DNA of 64,000 nucleotides from Bacteroidota bacterium (GTDB lineage: Bacteria > Bacteroidota > Ignavibacteria > Ignavibacteriales > Melioribacteraceae): assembly GCA_021824635.1 (NCBI GenBank), contig JAKAKD010000103.1, positions 1 to 64,000 of the forward strand, read 5' to 3'. The translations under genes were made by a program, and so were the position numbers. The notes beneath the pieces are model-generated. The model saw only the letters and a list, made by a program, of their open reading frames with translations, was not told where the DNA came from and did not search any database. Shown piece by piece: positions 17,873 through 25,955 of this stretch (position 1 is the stretch's first letter; each line of letters begins with the position of its first letter).

Positions 17873-17894
17873 AGCTGAGATCTACATCTCAGCT
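17873..17894 (-). terminator. Intra-operon hairpin between homocitrate synthase and lysX
   Basis: A perfect 9-bp stem (AGCTGAGAT/ATCTCAGCT) with a 4-base loop overlaps the homocitrate synthase stop codon. On the minus strand it is followed by CTACTTTTTAAATTT. It could be a partial terminator that lowers downstream lysXYZJ expression. Confidence 0.5.
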
Positions 17895-19055
17895 ATTATA
17901 AATCTTATGATGTTTTACAGCGTCAACGATATGTTTCAGTTCGGCAAGATCAACAGTGCGACCACGTTGACCGACAGATTTGACTTCCTTGAGAACATCT
18001 ATCTGATGAGCATCGTCTAGCGATTCTTCACCGATTAGTTTTAATGCATAACGAAGCGATGCAATACCAGACATATGATCAAGCGAGAATGTTCTTGTTC
18101 TTCCAAGAATATCCGGGCTCAAGCTTTCATAATGCATAGGGTTGACAGACGCAGCGTGGGTATGAACTCCAGCGCAGTGTGTAAAAGCATTCTTCCCTGT
18201 GATTGGATAATTAGCTGGAATTGGAATTCCGGAATGTTTACTTACCAAATCATAAAGTTCAACAAGTTTTCCAAGATTCCATTTATTCTGATTGTAATCA
18301 ACGGTTAAAACAGTTAGAAGCTGAGCGAGATCTACTATGCCGGCTCTTTCGCCAAGTCCTAATGCAGCAGCATCAATAATATTTGCGCCTGCGCGGTAAG
18401 CATCGAGCGCATTTGCAAGAGCAAGTCCGCGGTCGTTATGACAATGCACAGCTATTTTAGGATGTAAATTTTGCTTGTCTAATTCTTCAATCAAGCGTGA
18501 AATATAGTCGTACATACTTCTTGATGTACCCGGAACCATATATCCGGTTGTATCTGCAACGCTGATAATATCAGCTCCGGCTTCCACTGCGGCAGTTGCA
18601 GCTTTAACAACATTTTCAAATTGCGAGCGGACTGTATCTTCCGGTGTGTAACGTATCAACAAATTAGGATTTTGGTTCTTGGCATATTTTATAACATCGG
18701 TAATTAATTTAATTGCGGAATCAAGATCCTTCTTGAAAACAGTTTCAAGTCTTTCATCCGAAACGCAATAAAATATTCCAAGAAATTTCACACCGCACTC
18801 AAGCGCAAGATCAACATCGCTTTGAAGCGAACGTGAATGTGCGCCTACAATTGATTTTAATCCTTTTTGAGCAATGGCTTTAACAGCAGCATGAATTTCA
18901 GGCGTTACCATCGGATGTCCCGATTCAATAATATCAACGCCTATTTCATCTAACAGACTGGCGATTGCAAGTTTGATATGTTTATCAAAATAAACGCCGG
19001 GTGTTTGTTCGCCTTCGCGAAGTGTAGAGTCTAATACCCAGACCAAATCACTCAC
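17889..19055 (-). CDS. Homocitrate synthase family protein
   Basis: A 388-residue TIM-barrel acyl-CoA condensing enzyme: VLDSTLREGEQTPGVYF at the start, ESGHPMVTPE, AVHCHNDRGLALANALDAYRAGANIIDAAALGLGERAG. It lacks the long C-terminal regulatory domain of 2-isopropylmalate synthase. With lysW and lysX beside it, homocitrate synthase (acetyl-CoA plus 2-oxoglutarate, first step of the aminoadipate route) is the best call. NifV- or citramalate synthase-like activity cannot be excluded by sequence alone. It starts at GTG, overlapping the end of lysW by 8 bases. Confidence 0.88.
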   Translation of the reverse strand: MSDLVWVLDSTLREGEQTPGVYFDKHIKLAIASLLDEIGVDIIESGHPMVTPEIHAAVKAIAQKGLKSIVGAHSRSLQSDVDLALECGVKFLGIFYCVSDERLETVFKKDLDSAIKLITDVIKYAKNQNPNLLIRYTPEDTVRSQFENVVKAATAAVEAGADIISVADTTGYMVPGTSRSMYDYISRLIEELDKQNLHPKIAVHCHNDRGLALANALDAYRAGANIIDAAALGLGERAGIVDLAQLLTVLTVDYNQNKWNLGKLVELYDLVSKHSGIPIPANYPITGKNAFTHCAGVHTHAASVNPMHYESLSPDILGRTRTFSLDHMSGIASLRYALKLIGEESLDDAHQIDVLKEVKSVGQRGRTVDLAELKHIVDAVKHHKIYNS

Positions 19056-19215
19056 CCCAATCTTCTTCTTCTTGAGGAGCTTCTTGAACTTTTGGAGGAT
19101 TTACAGAAACGACTTCCAATTCAGTTCCGCAATCCGCACACTCAATTAATTCTCCTTGGACAGCGTCTTTTGCTAATCCTATCTCTGCACCGCAGACAGG
19201 GCATTCGGTTTTCAT
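19048..19215 (-). CDS. lysW: LysW amino-group carrier protein
   Basis: A 55-residue acidic protein. It has a small zinc ribbon (Cys5, Cys8, Cys26, Cys29, in ECPVCG and ECADCG) and the hallmark C-terminus EDWGE, whose last Glu55 carries the substrate. LysW protects the amino group of aminoadipate and presents the chain to LysX, LysZ, LysY and LysJ. A strong SD (AAGGAAG) precedes the ATG. It is the first gene of the cluster, overlapping the next by 8 bases, and confirms that lysine is made by the carrier-protein aminoadipate route rather than via diaminopimelate. Confidence 0.96.
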   Translation of the reverse strand: MKTECPVCGAEIGLAKDAVQGELIECADCGTELEVVSVNPPKVQEAPQEEEDWGE

Positions 19216-19244
19216 TTTTTTCTTCCTTAATTATAAAAGTGATG

Positions 19245-19275
19245 CAAAAGTAGGAAACAATTTTTTCCAACGCAA
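19245..19275 (-). promoter_or_regulatory. Putative promoter of the lysW operon
   Basis: TTG, exactly 20 bases, then TACTTTTG followed by CATCA. This is a full match to the Bacteroidota -33/-7 promoter pattern TTG...TAnnTTTG. It lies 30-60 bases before the lysW ATG. Confidence 0.7.
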
Positions 19276-19341
19276 TAACTTTAGTGATAGATTAAGAAAA
19301 ATTAATTTTTGCCGAGTAAGTGATTTTTTGCATAAAAATCG

Positions 19342-19361
19342 TTATGAATAATTATTCATAA
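19342..19361. promoter_or_regulatory. ARG-box-like palindrome upstream of lysW
   Basis: A perfect 20-base palindrome, TTATGAATAATTATTCATAA. Its central 18 bases fit the ArgR operator consensus wnTGAATwwwwATTCAnw at every fixed position. It lies 67 bases upstream of the lysW promoter and 26 bases after the stop of the M23 gene. The alternative is a weak terminator for that gene (CGATTTTT follows on the minus strand). Confidence 0.5.
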
Positions 19362-19387
19362 TAATGGATGAAGATGCAGAAGTGCTT

Positions 19388-20662
19388 TTAGTTCTTGGGA
19401 TCTGCATTTTTCGATTCGGCAATCGAAGGCTGATCGTTAACAGATGTTATCTTTTCCAGAAAGCTTTTTTCAACTTCATCAAACTCTTTCTTATTCTTTT
19501 TACTGACCGGTCCGGAAGACTGATTTTTTTCTTTTAATGGATTTACTTGCTTTCCATTTTTCCAAAATCTGAAACAAACATGCGGTCCGGTTGCCAAACC
19601 CGTCATTCCTACATAACCAATAGTCTGTCCTTGGGTCACATGAGCACCGCGCCGAATTCCTTTTGCGAAACGAGACATATGTAAATATTGTGTTGTATAG
19701 GTTCCGTTATGTTGCACTTTAACATAGTTTCCGTTGCCGCTTGTATAACCGGCTTCTATAACTACTCCGGTTGCAACTGTCATTATCGGTGTTCCTGTAG
19801 CGGCGGCGTAATCTGTTCCTAGATGAGCTTTATTCCTATGTAATATTGGGTGATATCTATTAGAAGAATACCGGGAGGTAATTCTGTATCTGAATTTAAT
19901 TGGTGCAGTTAGAAACATTCCTTGCAAGCCATTTCCGTGTTCATCATAATAACTGCCCTCTTTTTCTCTATCGAATCTGAAAGCATAATAATCTTTTTTC
20001 CGGTAATTAAATTTTGCTGCAAGAATTTTTCCAACCTGGACGGGTTCATCATTTACATTTATTTCTTCATAAATAATTGTAAAGGTGTCATTCTCCCGTA
20101 AAGTTCCAAAATCAATCTGGCTTTCATATATATCCGCTACAGTAAATCCAACTTCTTTTTTGACACCTTTATCTAATAGAGATTGAATCAGGTTATCCTT
20201 GATATTACCGCTGACTGTTACTTGTTTTATGGTGAATGGTTTTTGTTTTTTATAAATGTTTATCGCATCACTTAAATCAAAAACAACATAGTTCACCGGG
20301 TCTTTCTTATATACAAGATATTTCACAGTTTCAACGGAATCCCATTTTGCATAAATATACAATTCATCATTCGTTCTAAAACTTCTTAGAGGAAATATGT
20401 TAAGCGCCTTTTTTTCAATCTCATTAATTTTTTGCTGGGACACTCCGTGCGGAATTAATATATCGGAAAGTGTTTGGTTGGATTCAATTGTATCGCGGAC
20501 TTCTATAAGATCGTTAACGGCTAATCCAAATTGATTCGGTTTCGGTTTTTCTTCTTGAACTTTAGTTTGCGTTTTTTCTGTGCAGTTAGTGATTGCGAAG
20601 ATTAAAACTGTTAGACTCATCCCGGTGAGAAAGAGTTTTCTGAGGTATTTATTTAGCGCCAT
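19388..20662 (-). CDS. M23 (LytM-type) peptidase-like lipoprotein
   Basis: A 424-residue protein with a lipobox (LIFAITNC, Cys27), a LysM/G5-like middle region (LSDILIPHGVSQQKINEIEKKALNIF), and a C-terminal M23 domain. His280 and Asp284 (HLGTDYAA) and His361 (GPHVCFRF) are present, but the second His of the usual HxH is Cys363. M23 enzymes cut peptidoglycan cross-bridges; some members without all zinc ligands instead activate amidases. A charged C-terminal tail follows the domain. The gene probably belongs with moxR, 48 bases upstream. Confidence 0.88.
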   Translation of the reverse strand: MALNKYLRKLFLTGMSLTVLIFAITNCTEKTQTKVQEEKPKPNQFGLAVNDLIEVRDTIESNQTLSDILIPHGVSQQKINEIEKKALNIFPLRSFRTNDELYIYAKWDSVETVKYLVYKKDPVNYVVFDLSDAINIYKKQKPFTIKQVTVSGNIKDNLIQSLLDKGVKKEVGFTVADIYESQIDFGTLRENDTFTIIYEEINVNDEPVQVGKILAAKFNYRKKDYYAFRFDREKEGSYYDEHGNGLQGMFLTAPIKFRYRITSRYSSNRYHPILHRNKAHLGTDYAAATGTPIMTVATGVVIEAGYTSGNGNYVKVQHNGTYTTQYLHMSRFAKGIRRGAHVTQGQTIGYVGMTGLATGPHVCFRFWKNGKQVNPLKEKNQSSGPVSKKNKKEFDEVEKSFLEKITSVNDQPSIAESKNADPKN

Positions 20663-20710
20663 TCACACTCACTTAAATTTTTGGTTTTCTTCCGGTTAAA
20701 AAATCTTTGC

Positions 20711-21697
20711 TTACTGCATTAACTTATTAATTATTTCTACAGAATTAATTCCTTCAGCTTCAGCAGAAAAATTTGGAATAATTCTATGACGTAAAACGGG
20801 AATAAGAAATGCTTTCACGTCATCAATAGAAGGAGTAAATCTTCCTTCCATAACAGCTTTTGTTTTTGCGGCAAGAATCAGATATTGAGAAGCACGGGGA
20901 CCAGCGCCCCAAGCTACGCGTTCTTTAATAAATTCATTTGCATTATTAGTCGGGCGGGTTGAATCAACAAACTTAACGGCAAACTCGATAACGTTCTCTG
21001 CAACCGGAACTCTCTTAATTAAATTTTGGAATCCGATCAATTCATCTGCGGCTAATACTTTTTTAAGTTCCGGTTTATAATCACTAGTTGTGGACTTAAT
21101 AATTTCAATTTCTTCTTTTAGATTTGGATATTCGAGCCATAGATTAAACATGAAGCGGTCAAGCTGAGCTTCCGGCAAAGGATATGTTCCTTCCTGTTCA
21201 ATTGGATTTTGTGTCGCGAGCACGAAGAACGGTTCATCAAGTGTGCGTGTAACGCCTGCGGCAGTAACCTTATGTTCCTGCATTGCTTCCAGAAGAGCGC
21301 TTTGGGTCTTTGGCGGTGTTCGGTTAATTTCATCCGCTAAAATTATATTCGCAAATACAGGACCTTGAATAAACCGGAACATTCTTTTCTTTGTAACAGA
21401 ATCTTCATCAATTATCTCGGTACCGGTAATGTCGCTCGGCATCAAATCCGGAGTAAATTGTATCCGGTTGAATTTAAGATCTAGAACTTCTGCAACAGTT
21501 TTAATAAGCAATGTTTTTGCAAGTCCAGGTACGCCAACCAGCAAACAATGTCCTCGTGCAAAAAGACTAACTAAAAGTTGGTTTATAATTTGGTCTTGAC
21601 CAATTATAACTTTCGCAATTTCTTTTTTTATCCGTTTAACCGATTCAGCGAGTTGTTCTACCGCTTGAACATCATTTGTAGGATTTTTTTCAGCCAA
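20711..21697 (-). CDS. MoxR-family AAA ATPase
   Basis: About 328 residues, an AAA+ chaperone-like ATPase. Walker A is GVPGLAKTLL; Walker B and the following signature are ILADEINRTPPKTQSALLEAMQE; sensor region LATQNPIEQEGTYPLPEAQLDRF. MoxR proteins usually help assemble or activate metal- or vWA-containing complexes, but no vWA or DUF58 partner is encoded next to it here. I place the start at the TTG preceded by AAAGGAAAC; a TTG 48 bases upstream lacks an SD and would lie upstream of the inferred transcription start. Confidence 0.88.
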   Translation of the reverse strand: MAEKNPTNDVQAVEQLAESVKRIKKEIAKVIIGQDQIINQLLVSLFARGHCLLVGVPGLAKTLLIKTVAEVLDLKFNRIQFTPDLMPSDITGTEIIDEDSVTKKRMFRFIQGPVFANIILADEINRTPPKTQSALLEAMQEHKVTAAGVTRTLDEPFFVLATQNPIEQEGTYPLPEAQLDRFMFNLWLEYPNLKEEIEIIKSTTSDYKPELKKVLAADELIGFQNLIKRVPVAENVIEFAVKFVDSTRPTNNANEFIKERVAWGAGPRASQYLILAAKTKAVMEGRFTPSIDDVKAFLIPVLRHRIIPNFSAEAEGINSVEIINKLMQ

Positions 21698-21725
21698 AGT
21701 TGTTTCCTTTAATAAAAGAATAGAG

Positions 21726-21756
21726 CAAAAAGCTTGAATGGACAATCACAAATCAA
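21726..21756 (-). promoter_or_regulatory. Possible moxR promoter
   Basis: TTG, exactly 20 bases, then GCTTTTTG. The spacing fits the local promoter pattern, but the TA of the -7 element is replaced. It would give a short leader carrying the SD for the TTG start at 21697. Confidence 0.35.
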
Positions 21757-21804
21757 ATTTGTCCTGATTCATATTATCTTTATTATTCAACTTGCTATAA
21801 GATG

Positions 21805-23073
21805 TTACAACCTAACTTGCCAATAAATTCTACTTTTAATATCATCCATCCATTTCGCAAAGAGTTTCTGCTTTTTGTAATACTCAGTCATTCTCTTAAG
21901 TTCTGCGAAATCAAGATCCATATTAGCTTTGTGCTGAGGAATTCTCTTTTCCAATTTTACAATATGATATCCATAAACATTCTTATCCAAATCAAGACGT
22001 TTTGGAAAACTGATTTCGCCTTCTTTTAATTTATAGATAATATCCAGAAGCTGTTTATCAAGCTGACTGGCTTCAAAAGTTCCAAGAGTTCCTCCGAACT
22101 TTGCAGTTTCCTTATCATCACTATAAAGTTTGGCATAGTATTCAAATGTGTTCTTACCTTTCACAATACTATCGCGAATATCTGTTAAAAATTCGATTGC
22201 TTTTAGATCTGATTCGTCATCACTTTTTACTTTTATAAGTATGTGCCTTGTATGAATTGACTCACCACGTCTTTCCAACAATTGAATTATGTGGAATCCA
22301 ACCGGAGATTCTACGACTCCGGAAATTTGATTTGGAGCCAATGCAAAAGCAGCTGCTTCGAATTCGGGAAAGAAAACACCGCGTTTAACCGAACCAAGAT
22401 CGCCGCCTTGAGCCGCGCTTCCCGGATCATCTGAATATTTTTTCGCCAGTTTAGCAAAGTCTGCGCCGTGCTTCAGTGAATCTAATAACGATTCTGCAAA
22501 TTCTCTCACTTTCTTTTTTACCCTCTCGCCGGTTTTAGGATTCTGAAATATATGAGCAATCGTAAATTTTTCCGCAACAACACCAAGTGAGTCTTTATAC
22601 ATATCGTAGAAATCCTCAATCTCTTTTCTGGAAGCGTCCATCTGTCCAAACTTTTTTTGTTTGAGCATTTCAGCCATCAAATTCTTTTTAGTATCGTCTT
22701 GCAAAGATCTTTTTAATTTTTCAATCGGCATTCCGTAAACCTGCTCTAAACGTTCGCGCGAACCATATTGCTGGATAAAGTAATTGATCTGATATTCGAG
22801 TTGTTGCTTTACCTGCTCGTCAGTTACAGTTATTGAATCAAGTTCTGCCTGTGCATATAATAGTTTTTCTTCAATCATCGCATTGAGAACCTGTCTTCTA
22901 AATGTTGAATCGGCAGGATTAATATTTCTCTGCTGCGCTTCCATGTTTGCTCTAAAATCAAACTCTGACTGAAGAATAATTTCGTTGTCTACAACAGCAA
23001 CAACTTTATCTAATACTTGTTGAGCATTTAACAACCCAGCAAAAACAAATAATACAAACAAAAATTTTTTCAT
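21805..23073 (-). CDS. surA: SurA-like periplasmic peptidyl-prolyl isomerase/chaperone
   Basis: A 422-residue protein with a signal peptide (KKFLFVLFVFAGLLNAQ), a SurA N-terminal helical chaperone domain (VLDKVVAVVDNEIILQSEFDFR) and two parvulin PpiC domains (FTIAHIF...GGDLGSVKRG and THTRHI-like HTRHILIKV...FGGTLGTF). SurA escorts outer-membrane proteins through the periplasm. It is the last of three adjacent foldase genes, its ATG overlapping the stop of the middle gene by 4 bases. Confidence 0.92.
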   Translation of the reverse strand: MKKFLFVLFVFAGLLNAQQVLDKVVAVVDNEIILQSEFDFRANMEAQQRNINPADSTFRRQVLNAMIEEKLLYAQAELDSITVTDEQVKQQLEYQINYFIQQYGSRERLEQVYGMPIEKLKRSLQDDTKKNLMAEMLKQKKFGQMDASRKEIEDFYDMYKDSLGVVAEKFTIAHIFQNPKTGERVKKKVREFAESLLDSLKHGADFAKLAKKYSDDPGSAAQGGDLGSVKRGVFFPEFEAAAFALAPNQISGVVESPVGFHIIQLLERRGESIHTRHILIKVKSDDESDLKAIEFLTDIRDSIVKGKNTFEYYAKLYSDDKETAKFGGTLGTFEASQLDKQLLDIIYKLKEGEISFPKRLDLDKNVYGYHIVKLEKRIPQHKANMDLDFAELKRMTEYYKKQKLFAKWMDDIKSRIYWQVRL

Positions 23074-23915
23074 TCGGAATACCTCTTTATCTCCAAATTG
23101 TGATCTGCAATTAATTTATCTATGTACAATCTTAAAAAATCTTTTCTCTTGATCATCGTTAAGCGATCTTTAACTTCATCTTTAGCATCATCAAAAGAAA
23201 GAATCATATCTTTATTTAGTATTTCAATGAGTTGAACAACAGCAAACTTTGACGGTTCCGTTTCGATCACTAAGCTCACTTCATCTTTTTGAAGACCGTT
23301 CAAACTCCGTAAAAGAGAGAGGGGCTGAAGCTGGTATCTATATAATAATTGCCCCGATTCGTTAGAAAGAATTGACGGCTCGGTTCTGTACTTGTTGAGA
23401 GAACTATTCCAATTTGTTTCCATAACCATATTACGAAACTCTACAGCCTTATTGAAGTCGCTGAAATAAACAATATTCAAACGGAGAAGATCATCGGTCA
23501 ATTTGAATTCTTCTTTATTAGCCTCATAATATTTTCTCATTTCGTCTTCAGTCGGTTCAATTTTATTTTCAGCTAATAACTTATTAATAAAAAAAGCAGC
23601 CGCAATTTCTTTTTTACTTTGCTCAACGATTGAGTTGAATTCCTTTTCATCTAATATTCCATTCTTTGCCGCTTCTTGATAAAGAATTTCATTTTCAATC
23701 CAGTTATGAATGAATTCGGACCTGTACTTGCCTCTATTCCGTTCTTGAGAAAGAGCCGATTTAATTTGCTCTTCCGTAAGAACGGCATCGTTAACTTTGA
23801 CAACATATTTATCGGGCGCTTCTTTCTTTGAGCATCCGGCAAAACTGAAAGTGCCGATACAAATAATAACAGCAAAATTAATTGGGCTGCTTAAACGCTT
23901 GACGCAATTCATCAT
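23070..23915 (-). CDS. SurA-N-like lipoprotein foldase lacking a clear PpiC domain
   Basis: A 281-residue protein with a lipobox (IGTFSFAGCSKK) and a SurA/PrsA-type N-terminal region (YVVKVNDAVLTEEQIKSAL, FIHNWIENEILYQEAAKNGILDEKEF). The middle part, where a parvulin domain would sit, keeps only weak similarity and lacks the GGDLG motif. It probably works as a periplasmic chaperone. It overlaps the upstream gene by 38 bases and the downstream surA by 4, so all three are translated together. The likely partner for outer-membrane protein delivery is SurA. Confidence 0.75.
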   Translation of the reverse strand: MMNCVKRLSSPINFAVIICIGTFSFAGCSKKEAPDKYVVKVNDAVLTEEQIKSALSQERNRGKYRSEFIHNWIENEILYQEAAKNGILDEKEFNSIVEQSKKEIAAAFFINKLLAENKIEPTEDEMRKYYEANKEEFKLTDDLLRLNIVYFSDFNKAVEFRNMVMETNWNSSLNKYRTEPSILSNESGQLLYRYQLQPLSLLRSLNGLQKDEVSLVIETEPSKFAVVQLIEILNKDMILSFDDAKDEVKDRLTMIKRKDFLRLYIDKLIADHNLEIKRYSE

Positions 23916-25866
23916 AGTATATCTTTGGGTGATAAATATTTTTTAATTTATTCATGTATTCATCTTCAAGACGTTTACTTTCTTTTTCTTGCAGAATACT
24001 GGAAGCTTCGGCTCTTGCTTCTTCAAATGTTTTTTCACGAGCCGGTTCACGCTTCACTAATTTTACAATTGACCATCCGTTTTCGAAGGCGAACGGTTTG
24101 GATATATCGCCGATGTTCTTTAGCAAATTTGCTTGCTTTGCCAATTCATTAAAATCAACGGCAGTTAAACCACTATATCCCACTTTATTTTCATATCCGG
24201 TGCGTTGATTAAATTTTGCTACCAAACTGTCAAATGGAGTTCCGGATATTGCTAAAGAATAACAATTGTTCATCAAAGAATCTTTTTGATTGTGTACTTC
24301 TCTGAACTCAACCCGGTCTTTCCATCTGTAATTTTCTTTTGTTCCTTCCCAGAATGAATATGTCTTTGCGCTATCAATTGATATCTTTGACCAGACTTCA
24401 TCTTCCAGAATTTTGAATAGATACATACCGTTTTCATAGTCTTGAAGCAATTTTGCAAATTCCGGATCTTCTTTATCATAGACCAAAGCTTTTTCTCTAA
24501 GCAATACATCTCCCGCATATTGATCTATCGCGTCTTGAAGAATTTTTCCGTTGACGGTCATGTTAAGATATGAACCGGCTTTTATAGTGTGGTTAAAGAG
24601 ACTATCGCACGAATAAGATTTGTTGTTAATTTTAAATATCTCATCATTGCCGGCTTGATTTTTCAAGTTGCTCTTCAAATACATTGGACCGATTTTAAGT
24701 GTATCGCTATTAGCAAGAATTTTTTTATAAGTAGCCGTGTTTTGAACATAGCCAAATTCTGTTTTTAAATTTTGGATCAGTTTATCAAAATCAGATTTAT
24801 ACCTGGTACGGCTGTACATTTCTTTTAAATCGTTCTTCTCTTCTTCGTAGGTTTTAGTCGGAGAAATTGCAGAAACAAGAATTAGATGAAATCCGAATTT
24901 GGTTTTTACTACCGGAGATAGTTCACCGACTTTTAGATTAAATGCTGCTTCATCAAATTCCTTGACCATTTGACCTCTTTGGAAATAACCGAGATCGCCA
25001 TTTCTGACAGCACTGCCTTTGTCTGCCGAGTACAAAGCCGCCATTTTTCCAAAGTCTTTACCTGCTTTAATCTGTTTTTCAATATCAAGTATTTTATTCA
25101 ACGCTTTTGCTGTATCAACAACTCCCGTTGAATCTGCAAAAGGAATTAAAATATGAGCAGCTTCAATTGAAGGTTTGCGCGGTTGTCTGGCTGTAACTTT
25201 GAGAATGTGATAGCCATAGCCGGAAGAAACAAGTTGCGGATAAATATTACCCGGCTCGGTGCTGTAAATTGCATCTTCAATCGCCGGAATATTTATTTGC
25301 CCCGCAGTAACAAAGTAAACATCGCCGCCAAGTTTGCTTGTATAGGGATCGTTTGAATATTGTTTTGCAAGTGCCGCAAAATCTTCGCCGTTCTGGATTC
25401 TTTTAATGAGTTGATTGCCGAGTTCAATAATTTGCTGCTGAGTGTGTGTTGAATCGGGAAGAAGAAAAATGTGGCTGACCCTGTATTCTGTTTTGCGTCT
25501 TTCGTAGAGTTGATGCAAATTCGGTTCATACAATTTATTTTCTAGAAAAAGAGTTTTTCCGATATTGGTTTTATAATCAAGATACTCTTTTTTCATATCT
25601 TCATCAGACTTTAACCCACGAACAGCGGCATCACGTAATTTCATTTTATAGTTAACGTATAGATCAAGAAATTGTTTAAGTGATGAGATAGAATCGTTCT
25701 TCGCTTTCTCAAATCCGCCGGAATTTTTTGCGTATTCTTTTTCGAACTCATCCAGGTAAATCTTATTGTCTCCGAATTCTGCTACAACAATTCTGGAATT
25801 TTGAGATGTACAGGAGATAAGAATAACTAATGGTAAAAGAAGAACCATAAATTTCGCACTGCGCAT
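23878..25866 (-). CDS. Parvulin-type peptidyl-prolyl isomerase lipoprotein (two PpiC domains)
   Basis: A 662-residue protein with a lipobox (VILISCTSQ). It has an N-terminal SurA/PpiD-like helical region (DNKIYLDEFEKEYAKNSGGF) and two PpiC domains (YRVSHIFLLP...LGGDVYFVTAGQI and EAAHILIPF...RNGDLGYFQRGQMV). A C-terminal helical half ends in VKLVKREPAREKTFEEARAEASSILQEKESKRLEDEY. Such proteins fold secreted and outer-membrane proteins. A good SD (GTGGAGGT) precedes the ATG, and it is the first gene of the three-foldase run. Confidence 0.88.
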   Translation of the reverse strand: MRSAKFMVLLLPLVILISCTSQNSRIVVAEFGDNKIYLDEFEKEYAKNSGGFEKAKNDSISSLKQFLDLYVNYKMKLRDAAVRGLKSDEDMKKEYLDYKTNIGKTLFLENKLYEPNLHQLYERRKTEYRVSHIFLLPDSTHTQQQIIELGNQLIKRIQNGEDFAALAKQYSNDPYTSKLGGDVYFVTAGQINIPAIEDAIYSTEPGNIYPQLVSSGYGYHILKVTARQPRKPSIEAAHILIPFADSTGVVDTAKALNKILDIEKQIKAGKDFGKMAALYSADKGSAVRNGDLGYFQRGQMVKEFDEAAFNLKVGELSPVVKTKFGFHLILVSAISPTKTYEEEKNDLKEMYSRTRYKSDFDKLIQNLKTEFGYVQNTATYKKILANSDTLKIGPMYLKSNLKNQAGNDEIFKINNKSYSCDSLFNHTIKAGSYLNMTVNGKILQDAIDQYAGDVLLREKALVYDKEDPEFAKLLQDYENGMYLFKILEDEVWSKISIDSAKTYSFWEGTKENYRWKDRVEFREVHNQKDSLMNNCYSLAISGTPFDSLVAKFNQRTGYENKVGYSGLTAVDFNELAKQANLLKNIGDISKPFAFENGWSIVKLVKREPAREKTFEEARAEASSILQEKESKRLEDEYMNKLKNIYHPKIYYDELRQAFKQPN

Positions 25867-25900
25867 TCGTAAACCTCCACTAGAGTGATTTTTTGGTGTG

Positions 25901-25931
25901 CTATTTTACCCATTGAGGGTCTGAAAATCAA
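25901..25931 (-). promoter_or_regulatory. Weak candidate promoter of the foldase operon
   Basis: TTG, exactly 20 bases, then TAAAATAG. Spacing fits the local pattern but the -7 box matches only partly. It lies 35 bases before the ATG. Confidence 0.35.
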
Positions 25932-25955
25932 GGAATGAAGCGGTTAATAACGTTA

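Noticed and set aside
19216-19387. Lysine riboswitch (L box) before lysW
   Set aside because: The region is too short and shows no multi-stem conserved core; only the palindrome and a promoter are visible.
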